This document shows positions 1-8,219 of a stretch of DNA of 64,000 bases, in pieces. Under the pieces are notes generated by a model. The model worked only from the letters and a program-made list of their open reading frames with translations, searched no databases and was not told where the DNA came from. This DNA is from Lachnotalea sp. AF33-28 (lineage in GTDB: Bacteria > Bacillota > Clostridia > Lachnospirales > Lachnospiraceae), in NCBI RefSeq assembly GCF_003477885.1, contig NZ_QUEE01000001.1, positions 1-64,000 on the forward strand, written 5' to 3'. The first letter of the stretch is position 1, and each line of letters opens with the position of its first letter. Position numbers and translations under genes: made by a program.

Positions 1-452
1 GGAACGGCAAAATTTTTTGCACTTCTATTGCTTCTTTATCACACATAAGCAAAATTCCCGGGATTCACCGCTCCAATAACCGGCTGCAGACCTGCCTGGA
101 TACGATTCATGCCAATTACAGAAATCCTCTCACGCTGGAGCAGCTGGCAGATATCTGCTGCCTGTCCCCTTCCTATCTGACCAAGATTTTCAAGGACAGC
201 TTTAAAGTCACTCCGATTCAGTATCTGATCAATTACCGGATTGAGCGGGCCTGCCACATGCTCCTTCAGGAAGATTTGAGCATAGAGGATATAGCTTTGA
301 AAAACGGATTCAACAGCGCCAATTACTTTTCACGCATTTTTAAGCAGGTGGTGGGGATTTCTCCAAAGAAATATCGTCATGAAGAGCATATAGAGATGGT
401 AAACAGCAAAGAATCCCAGCAGCTGATTGTGCATTATGAAGTGCTGGAATAA
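1..452 (+). CDS. AraC-family transcriptional regulator, C-terminal part (5' end outside window)
   Basis: The reading frame is open from base 3 to the stop at 450-452, so the gene begins before the window. The visible about 149 residues end in a typical AraC double helix-turn-helix. The first HTH runs through LTLEQLADICCLSPSYLTKI and continues into FKDSFKVTPIQYLINYRIERA. The second HTH contains SIEDIALKNGFNSANYFSRI and ends in the family signature FKQVVGISPKKYR. Such proteins bind DNA as sugar- or stress-responsive activators, but the N-terminal sensing domain lies outside the window, so the ligand is unknown. A GC-rich hairpin with a T-run follows directly (458-502). An ATG at 258 is internal to the HTH and is not a real start. 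Confidence 0.93.
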   Translation, partial: NGKIFCTSIASLSHISKIPGIHRSNNRLQTCLDTIHANYRNPLTLEQLADICCLSPSYLTKIFKDSFKVTPIQYLINYRIERACHMLLQEDLSIEDIALKNGFNSANYFSRIFKQVVGISPKKYRHEEHIEMVNSKESQQLIVHYEVLE

Positions 453-457
453 GAATC

Positions 458-502
458 GGCCGGAGAAAGCCTATCTGTAAGAGCTTCCTCCGGCCCGTTT
501 TT
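458..502 (+). terminator. Intrinsic terminator after the AraC gene
   Basis: GGCCGGAG (458-465) pairs with CTCCGGCC (488-495) and is followed by a run of T. It lies 6 bp after the AraC stop. The minus-strand DeoR gene ends at 501 on the other side, so it separates two convergent genes. Confidence 0.75.
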
Positions 503-1283
503 ATTTCGCAATTTCCAGACAGGCACCGTTTTCCAGCAACTTTTTTGCTACGTGATCCGGAATCTTGTCATCGGTGATCAGCCGGTCCACCGCATCAAAT
601 GAGCAAAGAACCTTTAGGCCGTATTTTTCAAATTTGCTGTGATCGGCGGCCACAATTGTCTTTTTGCTCTGCTGCATCATCGCCAGCTTTATGATGTTCT
701 CATCGTTTGCCGAGCTGGTGATCTGTCCCTGTACGCCGATTCCGTCCGTGCCGAGGAAGAACACATCGGCATACATGCGCCTGATGCATTCAAGAGCGAT
801 CTCATCATGAAAGGAATTGGGATTGATATCCAGCCGGCCGCCGGCCAGATACAGATCGATCTTAGGGCATTTGACCAGAGCTGCAGCCGCGCTGTAGGAA
901 TTGGTGATCACGCTGCAGCTTATATCCTCCTCCGCCAGCCTGGATGCAATATGACAGCATGTGGTGCCTGCATCCAGCGCCACAGTCATACCCTCTTTTA
1001 TATAGTTTCTTACCGCATAATCGGCGATTTGGGATTTTTCCGCCTGGTAAAGCGTGCTGCGCAGATAATAGCTGGTATTTTTGGGTGTGCCTTCCACCAG
1101 GACGGCGCCGCCCAGAATCCGTTTCAGAATCCCCGCGCGTTCCAGATAGGTCAGATCGTTGCGTATGGTGGCCTCGGATACCTTGAGCTTCTCACAGAAC
1201 TCGTGGATGCCCACGATTTCTTTCTTCATCAGCATATTCTTTATCTGTTCATGGCGGATCTCCGCCTTTTTTCTGTTATTCAT
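501..1283 (-). CDS. DeoR/GlpR-family transcriptional regulator
   Basis: A 260-residue protein with an N-terminal DeoR winged helix (about residues 6-60; IHEFCEKLKVSEATIRNDL followed by LERAGILKRILGGAV) and a C-terminal DeoRC sugar-phosphate sensor. Sensor signatures include VALDAGTT near residue 98, VITNS, LYLAGG and FLGTDG. Family members are usually repressors of sugar operons released by a phosphorylated intermediate. I start at 1283 (MNNRKKAEIR): the frame stays open to 1424, but the extra residues do not resemble the family, and a GGAGG lies upstream of 1283 at a somewhat long spacing. The nagB-hxlAB-EIIB sugar operon 1.3 kb away is a plausible target, which is inference only. Confidence 0.9.
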   Translation of the reverse strand: MNNRKKAEIRHEQIKNMLMKKEIVGIHEFCEKLKVSEATIRNDLTYLERAGILKRILGGAVLVEGTPKNTSYYLRSTLYQAEKSQIADYAVRNYIKEGMTVALDAGTTCCHIASRLAEEDISCSVITNSYSAAAALVKCPKIDLYLAGGRLDINPNSFHDEIALECIRRMYADVFFLGTDGIGVQGQITSSANDENIIKLAMMQQSKKTIVAADHSKFEKYGLKVLCSFDAVDRLITDDKIPDHVAKKLLENGACLEIAK

Positions 1284-1368
1284 GGCCGTCTTATAACCTC
1301 CGTCAGTCCGTCTGCCAAAGCGGGCCGACCTGCTTTGGCATCCTTTTCCCGCCCTCCAAACTGTTTCG

Positions 1369-2187
1369 TCACATTCTCTGTCTGACCGCTTCATATAAAA
1401 ATACTGTGGCCGCACATCCAACATTAAAAGAAGATGCGGAGGATGTTCCGTTCATAGGTATAGTTGCCAGAACATCGCTCCTGTCTTTAAAAGCATGGTT
1501 GAGCCCGTCCGTCTCATTGCCGATCATGATCACGGTCGGACGGGTAAAGTCTACATCCGTAAGCACGGTTTCGTTATGAGCCGTCGTTCCAACAATCTGC
1601 AGCCTGGGATACCTGTTCTTTAAGTCATCCAAATAAGCAAACAATGTGCTGTGATCGGGGACGCGTACAGAAGGCATATTAAAAAATGAACCCATGGTCG
1701 CTGCGATGACCGCCGGATCATACAGATCGACCGCATGCCCGGTTATGATCAGACCGTCAATGCCGAAAGAATCGCAGGAGCGTATGATTGTACCCAGGTT
1801 TCCCTTATTGGACGGCCGGTCAAACAACACCAGCAGCGGGTTCTCGGACAGTTTCAGCGCGGACAGGTCGTCTTCCCGCATCCTGACAATTGCCAGAAGC
1901 TCCGACGTATCTTCCTTGCTGCTGATATCCGCCATGAGATCTGCGCTAAGCTCATAGTTTACATCCGTTTGAACCGAGTTCAAAATCTTACCGGCCCAGT
2001 CAGACAGCGTCTTATCTCCGTTATAGATAAAGGAACTGATGGCCCAGTTATTCTTAACCGCCTCATTGATATTGCGGACGCCTTCGATAAAAAATTCATT
2101 ATATTTATGGCGCTTGTTCCGGTTGGTTTTCAAAACCTCGAATTTCTGATATATGGCATTTTTTGAATAGATTTTTTTACTGTTCAT
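1369..2187 (-). CDS. TrmH/SpoU-family RNA 2'-O-ribose methyltransferase
   Basis: About 272 residues. An N-terminal substrate-binding region (NEFFIEGVRNINEAVKNNW) precedes a SPOUT domain. SPOUT motifs visible are DRPSNKGNLGTIIRSCDSFG (motif 1), the MIGNETDGL segment (motif 2) and the C-terminal knot strand IPMNGTSSASSFNVGCAATV (motif 3). These fold into the trefoil knot that binds S-adenosylmethionine and methylates a ribose 2'-OH of rRNA or tRNA; the target base cannot be read from the sequence. An upstream in-frame ATG at 2232 lacks a ribosome site. The start at 2187 (MNSKKIYSKN) has a purine stretch upstream at long spacing and is preferred with modest certainty. It lies 85 bp upstream of deoR on the same strand. 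Confidence 0.9.
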   Translation of the reverse strand: MNSKKIYSKNAIYQKFEVLKTNRNKRHKYNEFFIEGVRNINEAVKNNWAISSFIYNGDKTLSDWAGKILNSVQTDVNYELSADLMADISSKEDTSELLAIVRMREDDLSALKLSENPLLVLFDRPSNKGNLGTIIRSCDSFGIDGLIITGHAVDLYDPAVIAATMGSFFNMPSVRVPDHSTLFAYLDDLKNRYPRLQIVGTTAHNETVLTDVDFTRPTVIMIGNETDGLNHAFKDRSDVLATIPMNGTSSASSFNVGCAATVFLYEAVRQRM

Positions 2188-2282
2188 AGAAGTAAGTCCG
2201 TCCCTTCGTATCTTCCGTTTTATTTCCTTCATTATAATCGATATATCTATAAATGACCAGCAGATATCATTCCCTGTCTATT

Positions 2283-2512
2283 GTTACTGTTCACACATGC
2301 CGATAAAGCAGCGTAAGAGAGGGCAGGGTATGGTCCTCATAGGGATCCCGCAAAGCCCGCACGAGGAAGCGCACTGATGTGCGCGCAGGTCATCAACCTG
2401 GCGGTTGGTGACAGTTGCTGCGCGCTTCACGGAGCGAGAGCGGGTCCCAATGAGGACCATACCCTGCCCTCTCTTACGCGGGAATTTTTCGGTAACTGTG
2501 AACAGCAACGTT
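2283..2512. repeat. Family A palindromic repeat, large 230-bp copy with perfect 30-bp inverted arms
   Basis: Bases 2311-2340 and 2450-2479 are perfect reverse complements, and complementarity continues inward with a one-base bulge (GGGATCCCGC against GCGGGTCCC). The centre adds a further hairpin at about 2389-2412 (GTCATCAACC / GGTTGGTGAC) and a CTGCGC/GCGCAG pairing. The outer flanks (GTTACTGTTCACA at 2283; TGTGAACAGCAACGTT near 2497) and TGCCGATAAAGCAGCG match shorter copies at 29512-29580 and 44181-44243. There is no protein-coding content. It fills most of the 417-bp gap between the methyltransferase and nagB, upstream of the nagB promoter. A MITE or REP-like element is most likely. Confidence 0.8.
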
Positions 2513-2549
2513 ATTTTATCGATATCAATAATTTAAAGCAATATTTTTA

Positions 2550-2578
2550 TTGACTTCAACAATTTTAAGGATTATACT
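2550..2578 (+). promoter_or_regulatory. Sigma-A promoter of the nagB operon
   Basis: TTGACT (2550-2555), a 17-bp spacer and TATACT (2573-2578), about 20 bp before a strong AAAGGAGGTG ribosome site and the nagB ATG at 2605. Confidence 0.75.
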
Positions 2579-2604
2579 ATCAGTATAAATAAAGGAGGTG
2601 TCTT

Positions 2605-3360
2605 ATGAAGGTCATTATAACCAAAAACTATGAGGAATTAAGCCGCAAAACTGCCGACATTGTAGTGGATCTGGTAAAGCAAAAGCCGAACATGGTTTTC
2701 TGCCTTCCGGCGGGGGGATCGCCCATCGGCATGTACGAATGCCTGGTGAAAGACTACAGGGAAGGCAAGGTCAGCTTCCGTGACATGATCACCTATGATA
2801 TGGATGAGTATGTGGGGATCGGACCGGATAATGAAAACAGTTACGCCTATTTCATGCAGAAACATTTTCTGAAATACGTGGATGTACAGCCGGAAAATGT
2901 CCACTATCCTGATGGGCTGGCCGAGGATATCGACCGCATGTGCGAACAGTACAGCCGGGAAATGTTTGAGGTTGGAGGGCTGGATCTGGCAATCACCGGC
3001 ATCGGTGACGACGGCCATGTGGCCTTTAACGAACCCGGGCCATTCTTAAAGCCCCGCACCCATTCGGTACAGCTGCATGAAGAAACGGTGAAGGCCAATG
3101 CACGTTTCTTTCATGACATCCGTGAAGTTCCCCGCTTCGCCTGCTCCATCGGCATGGAAGACATCATGAGAACCCGCACCTTTCTGGTGGTAGCCAGCGG
3201 GCTGAAAAAGGCGGATATCATCGCCCGCACCTTTGCAAATGACCATATCGATCCGATGTGGCCGGTTTCCTTCTGCCGCATGCATCCCAACTGCATCTTC
3301 CTGCTGGACGAAGACGCGGTATCCAAAACAAACCCCGATCAGTTAAAGGAGTACCAATAA
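2605..3360 (+). CDS. nagB: Glucosamine-6-phosphate deaminase (NagB family)
   Basis: 251 residues, the normal NagB length. It converts glucosamine-6-phosphate to fructose-6-phosphate and ammonia in the cytoplasm. Visible motifs are the phosphate-binding LPAGGSPIGMY (about 35), YDMDEYVG with catalytic acids (about 69), and GIGDDGHVAFNEPG (about 132) with the catalytic His. AAAGGAGGTG precedes the ATG. It is the first gene of a tight operon with hxlA (1-bp gap), hxlB and a PTS EIIB subunit, so the substrate may be an amino-sugar or another hexose phosphate delivered by a PTS. A galactosamine- or other hexosamine-6-phosphate isomerase of the same family cannot be excluded. Confidence 0.92.
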   Translation: MKVIITKNYEELSRKTADIVVDLVKQKPNMVFCLPAGGSPIGMYECLVKDYREGKVSFRDMITYDMDEYVGIGPDNENSYAYFMQKHFLKYVDVQPENVHYPDGLAEDIDRMCEQYSREMFEVGGLDLAITGIGDDGHVAFNEPGPFLKPRTHSVQLHEETVKANARFFHDIREVPRFACSIGMEDIMRTRTFLVVASGLKKADIIARTFANDHIDPMWPVSFCRMHPNCIFLLDEDAVSKTNPDQLKEYQ

Positions 3361-3361
3361 T

Positions 3362-4018
3362 ATGAAGCTGGAACTGGCATTAGATACCTTTACACCGCAG
3401 TCGGCCTGTGCACTGGCTGAAAGGCTGCAGGACTTTATCGATATTGTTGAAGTCGGAACCCCGATGCTGCTAAACTACGGCATGGCGGCGGTGCGCGATA
3501 TGAAAAAAGCGGTGCCCGGCCTCACGCTGTTCGCGGATACCAAAATTATCGACGGCGCCAGAATAGAAGCCTGTGCCGCATTTGACGCGGGCGCGGATAT
3601 CATCAGCGTAGTCGCTTGCGCACAGGATCAGACAATAGCCGATGCTGTTTCCGAAGCTTCCCGCCGCGGCAAAAAAGTGCTGGTGGATTTCATCGCGGTA
3701 AAGGACCTCGCTGCCAGAGCCGCAGAAATAAGCGGGCTGGGCGCGGATATCTTCTGTGTGCATATGGGTGTGGATGTACAGAAGATGGGGCAGTCCCATC
3801 TGCCATCCGAGATCCTGCAGATCAAGCAGGCAGTAAACGGGCCGGAAATCGCCGTGGCGGGCGGCATATCGATCCATAATCTGTATGCCATACTGGAAAA
3901 CGGGCCGGATATCGTCATTGTGGGGGGCGGAATTACCGGACAGCTGGATCCTGCCGCCTCCGCCGGACAGATACGCGCTGTTCTTGACAGAACTATGGAC
4001 AGGGGGAATAACAGATGA
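3362..4018 (+). CDS. hxlA: 3-hexulose-6-phosphate synthase / 3-keto-L-gulonate-6-phosphate decarboxylase family
   Basis: 218 residues forming an orotidine-decarboxylase-like TIM barrel. Visible motifs are ALDT at the N-terminus, VEVGTPML, FADTKIIDGARIEA (catalytic D-x-K-x-x-D), VDFIAVKD, and the phosphate-binding end VAGGIS followed by VIVGGGIT. In the RuMP pathway the enzyme condenses or cleaves formaldehyde and ribulose-5-phosphate against hexulose-6-phosphate. Related enzymes (UlaD, SgbH) decarboxylate 3-keto-gulonate-6-phosphate. A directly following hxlB makes the HPS assignment the better one. The gene overlaps hxlB by 4 bp (ATGA). Confidence 0.88.
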   Translation: MKLELALDTFTPQSACALAERLQDFIDIVEVGTPMLLNYGMAAVRDMKKAVPGLTLFADTKIIDGARIEACAAFDAGADIISVVACAQDQTIADAVSEASRRGKKVLVDFIAVKDLAARAAEISGLGADIFCVHMGVDVQKMGQSHLPSEILQIKQAVNGPEIAVAGGISIHNLYAILENGPDIVIVGGGITGQLDPAASAGQIRAVLDRTMDRGNNR

Positions 4019-4542
4019 ATGTAGCAGAAACCGGCAGGGCGATACTGTCCGAACTGACAGAAGCTCTGCCCGGCGAGGAAGAGAATTTTGAGAAATTGGC
4101 GGCGGCGCTTGACAGCGCGCCGCAGATATTTGTAACAGCGGCAGGGCGTTCCCTGCTGATGGTCAAGGCATTTGCCATGCGGCTGATGCATCTGGGTTAT
4201 CCGGTCCATGTGACGGGGGATGTGACAACACCGGCGCTGCGCAAAGGTGATCTTTTGCTGGCGGCTTCCGGTTCCGGCGAAACGGCCGGCATACTCCGAA
4301 CCGTTATGAAGGCCAAAGATCTGGGTGCGGTTACCGCTCTGATCACGGCCAATCCCGGCTCTTCAATTGCCCGGGAAGCAGAACTCGTGATCGGCCTGCC
4401 CGCGCAAAAGTCGTCACAGCCCGGAGCTTCACTGTTTGAACAGGAGCTGCTGATCACACTGGATGCCTTTATCGCGGAGCTTATGAGGACAAAGGAACTG
4501 CCCCCGGAGACCGTCTACAGCCGGCACGCCAACTTAGAATAG
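4015..4542 (+). CDS. hxlB: 6-phospho-3-hexuloisomerase (SIS domain)
   Basis: 175 residues, a single SIS domain: TAAGRSLLMVKAFAMRLMHL, then the sugar-phosphate site LLLAASGSGETAGI and QPGASLFEQELLITLDA near the C-terminus, typical of PHI proteins. It isomerises D-arabino-3-hexulose-6-phosphate and fructose-6-phosphate. With HxlA it links fructose-6-phosphate (the NagB product) to ribulose-5-phosphate and formaldehyde, serving either formaldehyde fixation or, in organisms lacking the oxidative pentose pathway, ribulose-5-phosphate supply. Translation is probably coupled to hxlA by the ATGA overlap. Confidence 0.9.
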   Translation: MNVAETGRAILSELTEALPGEEENFEKLAAALDSAPQIFVTAAGRSLLMVKAFAMRLMHLGYPVHVTGDVTTPALRKGDLLLAASGSGETAGILRTVMKAKDLGAVTALITANPGSSIAREAELVIGLPAQKSSQPGASLFEQELLITLDAFIAELMRTKELPPETVYSRHANLE

Positions 4543-4554
4543 GGGGAAATTATT

Positions 4555-5028
4555 ATGGGCAATCCGAATATACTGCTGACACGGGTGGATAACAGACTGG
4601 TACACGGACAGGTCGGGATGATCTGGGCCGGCTCCCTCGGAGCCAACCTGATTATTGTGGCCAATGACGAGGCGGCGACCGATCCTACGCAGCGGTCGCT
4701 GATGGAGATGACCGCCAAATTTACGGAAGTCGGCATACGCATCTTCACCCTGCAGCATACGGCGGACATCATCTACAAAGCATCGCCCCATCAGAAGATA
4801 TTCATCGTGGCCCGCACGCCCGGCGACGTGTTAAAGCTGGTGAAGCTGGGCGTGCCGATCAAATCGGTGGGTTTAGGCAATATGCATTCCGCGCCCGGGA
4901 AGCGCGCCTTGAATAAGAAGATCTATGTGGACGACCAGGACATGGAAGACATTCACAGCCTCAAAGCGCTGGGCGTGGACGTATTCATCCAGGACTATCC
5001 GCAGGACCGGGCGAGGCCGGTGGAATAG
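4555..5028 (+). CDS. PTS mannose/sorbose/N-acetylgalactosamine-family EIIB component
   Basis: 157 residues. N-terminal LLTRVDNRLVHGQVG carries the phosphorylated His of the mannose-family EIIB, followed by NLIIVANDEAA and the family core through KSVGLGNMHSAPGK. AGGGGGA precedes the ATG. It is the last gene of the nagB operon, and no EIIA, EIIC or EIID gene follows: the next gene (5040-5930) is convergent. EIIB normally passes phosphate from EIIA to the incoming sugar, so this orphan must use subunits encoded elsewhere or serve as a phosphorylated regulator. Confidence 0.92.
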   Translation: MGNPNILLTRVDNRLVHGQVGMIWAGSLGANLIIVANDEAATDPTQRSLMEMTAKFTEVGIRIFTLQHTADIIYKASPHQKIFIVARTPGDVLKLVKLGVPIKSVGLGNMHSAPGKRALNKKIYVDDQDMEDIHSLKALGVDVFIQDYPQDRARPVE

Positions 5029-5039
5029 CATGATTCACG

Positions 5040-5930
5040 CTATCTGCGCCTTATTACCGACGGATCAATTTTATCGACGGCGGGCGAGGCGGTCCTTGCC
5101 ATAATCCCTGCCAGTTCTTCCGTCATGGCATGAATCTTATTTTCCACCCCAATGGCTCCGTCTTTACGCAGCGCCTCCATCATGGTCCTGCCCACGCAGA
5201 CCGCATCCGCGCCCAGCGCGAGAGCCTTAAATACATCCGCGCCGCTCTCAATCCCGCAGTCAATGAATACGGAAAGCCGCCCGTCCACAGCCTTTACAAT
5301 TTCGGGCAGCACCATAAGCGGAGGCACTGCATAGGGTATGATCCCGTGATGGTGGGATACCACAATGGCGGATGCCTTCGCTTCCACACATTTTTCTGCA
5401 TCCTGAACGCTTAATATACCTTTCACCACAAAGGGCAGCCGGGAAGCAGCCACAAACTCTTTCAGCTCCTCTGCTGAAACCGGACTCATCTCATATCCCA
5501 AAACGTTGTCATGCTTTCCGTTTCTTCCAAACTGATGGTCTATATCCATACCGACGGCGATCGCCCCGCATTTTGCAGCATGATCTATCTTGCGGTAAAC
5601 CGCCGCTCTGTCCGCATAGGGCTTTATGATCTTGACCGTTCGGGCACCGGTCTGCGTGATATCCTCCAGCTCCTTTTCGTCTCCCATGCCGCACCACATC
5701 ACGGCGCCGGCTCTGCGGGCTCCTTTTGCCATCTCTGTCATGCCGTTCTCCCGCACATTCTGCAGATGGGAAAGAGCCGCCATCATCACCGGCGTGTCAA
5801 ATGACTCCCCAAACAGCTGTATGCCCGTATCCGGCAGCACTCCGTCCAAATGCCTCATCTCAATTAACAGTGAATCGTAGTAATCCCTGGTGATCTGATT
5901 GGAATCCCAGGCAGTGCAGCGTTCTTCCAT
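5040..5930 (-). CDS. FMN-dependent alpha-hydroxy-acid dehydrogenase-like protein
   Basis: 296 residues of the FMN_dh (glycolate/lactate oxidase) TIM-barrel family. Features are FDTPVMMAALSHL (flavin-proximal N-terminal strand), GIAVG-like AIAVGMDIDHQFG, FVVKGILSVQDAEKCVEAKA (the catalytic-Lys strand), VFIDCGIESGADVFKALALG and ADAVCVGRTMM (phosphate site of FMN). The usual active-site SNHGGRQLD is changed to SHHHGIIPY, so the substrate-binding Arg is absent and the reaction may differ from lactate or glycolate oxidation. It is shorter than the about 360-residue canonical oxidases. A ribosome site AAAGGGGA precedes the ATG. It lies 37 bp downstream of the GH13 gene, probably in one operon. Confidence 0.82.
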   Translation of the reverse strand: MEERCTAWDSNQITRDYYDSLLIEMRHLDGVLPDTGIQLFGESFDTPVMMAALSHLQNVRENGMTEMAKGARRAGAVMWCGMGDEKELEDITQTGARTVKIIKPYADRAAVYRKIDHAAKCGAIAVGMDIDHQFGRNGKHDNVLGYEMSPVSAEELKEFVAASRLPFVVKGILSVQDAEKCVEAKASAIVVSHHHGIIPYAVPPLMVLPEIVKAVDGRLSVFIDCGIESGADVFKALALGADAVCVGRTMMEALRKDGAIGVENKIHAMTEELAGIMARTASPAVDKIDPSVIRRR

Positions 5931-5967
5931 AACAATATCCCCTTTCCTTCCACCGGCCGCATCACGT

Positions 5968-8034
5968 TCAGGGCTTTACCCGCAATACCATGCCGGAGGT
6001 TTTCTCCATATCCAATGTTAATTTTCCGTCGCAGACAAACAGATCGATCTTACCCATATTATAGCCCCGTTCGTTGGTATAGATAATTCTTTCCATGATT
6101 TCTTCGTCCGTCACGCCGATCTCCCATACAGGTATACTGATACGCCGGTCTTCAAATGTGTTATTGATGACAACCGCCATCCGGTTGTTATCCCCTTCCT
6201 CTTTGCAGAACCGCCCATATGCGATCACCCCGTGCTCCGCTGCCAGAGGTTTCACAGATCCTAAGCGCAGCGCCGGACTTATTTTATGAATGCGGATGAT
6301 ATAACGGTGAAACTCGATCAGTTCAAAGTCCTCACGGCCCCAAGGGTAAGTCCTGCGGCTGTCCGGATCAGTCCATCCGCACACGCCGGTCTCATCCCCG
6401 TAATAGATCGTGGGGGCGCCGGGCCAGGTCATCTGTATCAGCACCGCTTCCCGGAGGATGGCTTTATTCACGCCCTGTTCCGCCATCTTTGGCCCGGCAT
6501 TCTGTATTCTGCCCGGCAGCCGGTTAGTTCTGGTCAGAAACCGGGAATGATCGTGGTTGGACAGCTCATTCATGGCAGTCTGAAGCGAACCGACGCTGAA
6601 ACAACACATATTATGGAGCATGGATTGAAAGAATGCGGACGCGTTATTCAGGAGATGTTCATTGTAATCGTCGCTGTGCTTTTCCATCCCCGTCAGAAAC
6701 CAGGTTACAGGTTCCATAAAAGCATCGTAATTCATCACCGTATCCCACTGGTCCCCCATCAGCCACGGTGAGGGATCACCGTAATGCTCCGCCAGTATGA
6801 TGGCATCCTTTTTTGCTGATTTAACGCTCCTGCGGAAATCCCGCCAGAACCTATGGTTAAAATCCTCACTGTAGCCTAAATCCGCAGCCACATCCAGACG
6901 CCACCCGTCCGCATCATAGGGTGGGGAAACCCACTTGCCGGCCACCTTCATAACATAGCGGTAGAGCTCGTCCGATTCCTCATAATTGAGCTTGGGTAGA
7001 GTTGCGTGATCCCACCAGCCGTCGTATTCGCCGTTGTAGGGCCAGGAACCGCCGTTAAAGGTGAAATAATTCCGGTAAGGGCTGTCTTCCGAAATATACG
7101 CGCCCTTTTCGTAGCCTTCCACCTGTTCGTAAATTCGTTCCCGATCCATCCATTTATTGAAGGAACCGCAGTGGTTAAACACGCCGTCCAGCACAACCCG
7201 CATCCCTCTCCTGTGTATTTCCTGTACAAGATCTGCGAAAAATTTGTTGCTCGCCTCCAGATTTTCCCTGTCCGCGCAGCGCGCCATATATTTGGAAGCC
7301 CTGCGGTTATCCCGGTCCCCTGCAGGCACAGAATCCCCGCCGTCTTTTACTATCAGTCCCAGGTGCGGATCGATATAGTCATAATCCTGAATATCGTATT
7401 TGTGGTTGGAGGGCGAGACAAACAGGGGGTTGAAATAAATCACGTCCACGCCCAGCCCTTGGATATAATCCAGCTTATCCCATACGCCCTGCAGATCTCC
7501 GCCGTAAAATGAGCGGACATCCATCTCGGCCGGATAGCGATCCCAGTCCGCAACCTTTTCCACTCCTTGTTCTTTTATATACAGATACTCCCTGTCCTCC
7601 ACATCGTTTGTGGGATCCCCGTTGCAGAATCGGTCCACAAAAATCTGATAGAATACGGCGCCTCTGGCCCATTTCGGCGTATTCATGCCCGGTATAATCC
7701 GAAACAGGAAGCGTTCCGAAAGGTCCTCGCTGACTCCCAGTTTATTATAAAACAGACACTCTGCCCCCTTATGGATCTCAAAATAATACTGCATGGGGCT
7801 GCCGCCCAGTTTAAGTTCTATCTCATAATAATCAAAAATACTGTCTTCTTCCGCCTTTTTCATCAGCAGCTTCCGCTTGTCTTCCACCAAATAGATAAAA
7901 TCCACATTCTCTTTCATTGTGCGGAATCGTACGGTTACATTCGAAAAAGGCTCCGGCTCTATGGGAATTCTGAAACTCTCTGTCTCGTCACTGAAAAGTG
8001 CGCTGATATGAATCTGTTCGTTATTTGCTGTCAT
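5968..8034 (-). CDS. GH13 alpha-glucosidase / neopullulanase-type alpha-amylase
   Basis: 688 residues with no signal peptide, so cytoplasmic. An N-terminal beta-sandwich module of about 120 residues is followed by a catalytic barrel starting at WARGAVFYQIFVDRF. The four GH13 regions are seen: VVLDGVFNH (I), ADGWRLDVA with the nucleophile Asp (II), IILAEHYG with the acid/base Glu (III) and NELSNHDHSR (IV). The C-terminal beta domain ends the protein. It hydrolyses alpha-1,4 (perhaps alpha-1,6) glucans such as imported maltodextrin or glycogen. The start has AAGGAG upstream and a promoter lies about 100 bp further up. Exact subfamily (neopullulanase, cyclomaltodextrinase) is not resolved. Confidence 0.93.
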   Translation of the reverse strand: MTANNEQIHISALFSDETESFRIPIEPEPFSNVTVRFRTMKENVDFIYLVEDKRKLLMKKAEEDSIFDYYEIELKLGGSPMQYYFEIHKGAECLFYNKLGVSEDLSERFLFRIIPGMNTPKWARGAVFYQIFVDRFCNGDPTNDVEDREYLYIKEQGVEKVADWDRYPAEMDVRSFYGGDLQGVWDKLDYIQGLGVDVIYFNPLFVSPSNHKYDIQDYDYIDPHLGLIVKDGGDSVPAGDRDNRRASKYMARCADRENLEASNKFFADLVQEIHRRGMRVVLDGVFNHCGSFNKWMDRERIYEQVEGYEKGAYISEDSPYRNYFTFNGGSWPYNGEYDGWWDHATLPKLNYEESDELYRYVMKVAGKWVSPPYDADGWRLDVAADLGYSEDFNHRFWRDFRRSVKSAKKDAIILAEHYGDPSPWLMGDQWDTVMNYDAFMEPVTWFLTGMEKHSDDYNEHLLNNASAFFQSMLHNMCCFSVGSLQTAMNELSNHDHSRFLTRTNRLPGRIQNAGPKMAEQGVNKAILREAVLIQMTWPGAPTIYYGDETGVCGWTDPDSRRTYPWGREDFELIEFHRYIIRIHKISPALRLGSVKPLAAEHGVIAYGRFCKEEGDNNRMAVVINNTFEDRRISIPVWEIGVTDEEIMERIIYTNERGYNMGKIDLFVCDGKLTLDMEKTSGMVLRVKP

Positions 8035-8130
8035 TTATGCGGGCTCCTTCCCACTCACTGCCGTATCTGCCGCGGCTTACCTGCCGGCAGGCGGCATCTT
8101 CCCGGTTATACATAGCTGTTTCGTACCTTC

Positions 8131-8159
8131 ATTCTATATTATCTTTCCCCATTTCTCAA
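8131..8159 (-). promoter_or_regulatory. Predicted promoter of the GH13-FMN dehydrogenase operon
   Basis: On the minus strand TTGAGA (8154-8159), 17-bp spacer and TAGAAT (8131-8136). It implies a leader of about 90 bases before the ATG at 8034. The -10 is one base off consensus. Confidence 0.5.
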
Positions 8160-8219
8160 CAAGGTATAAAATTTTCTCTTAATTTCACAAATCTCATGTG
8201 CATATTTGTGCTATATTTC

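Noticed and set aside
639..1385. Plus-strand ORF of 248 residues opposite deoR
   Set aside because: Shadow of a clear DeoR gene; no ribosome site and no family likeness.
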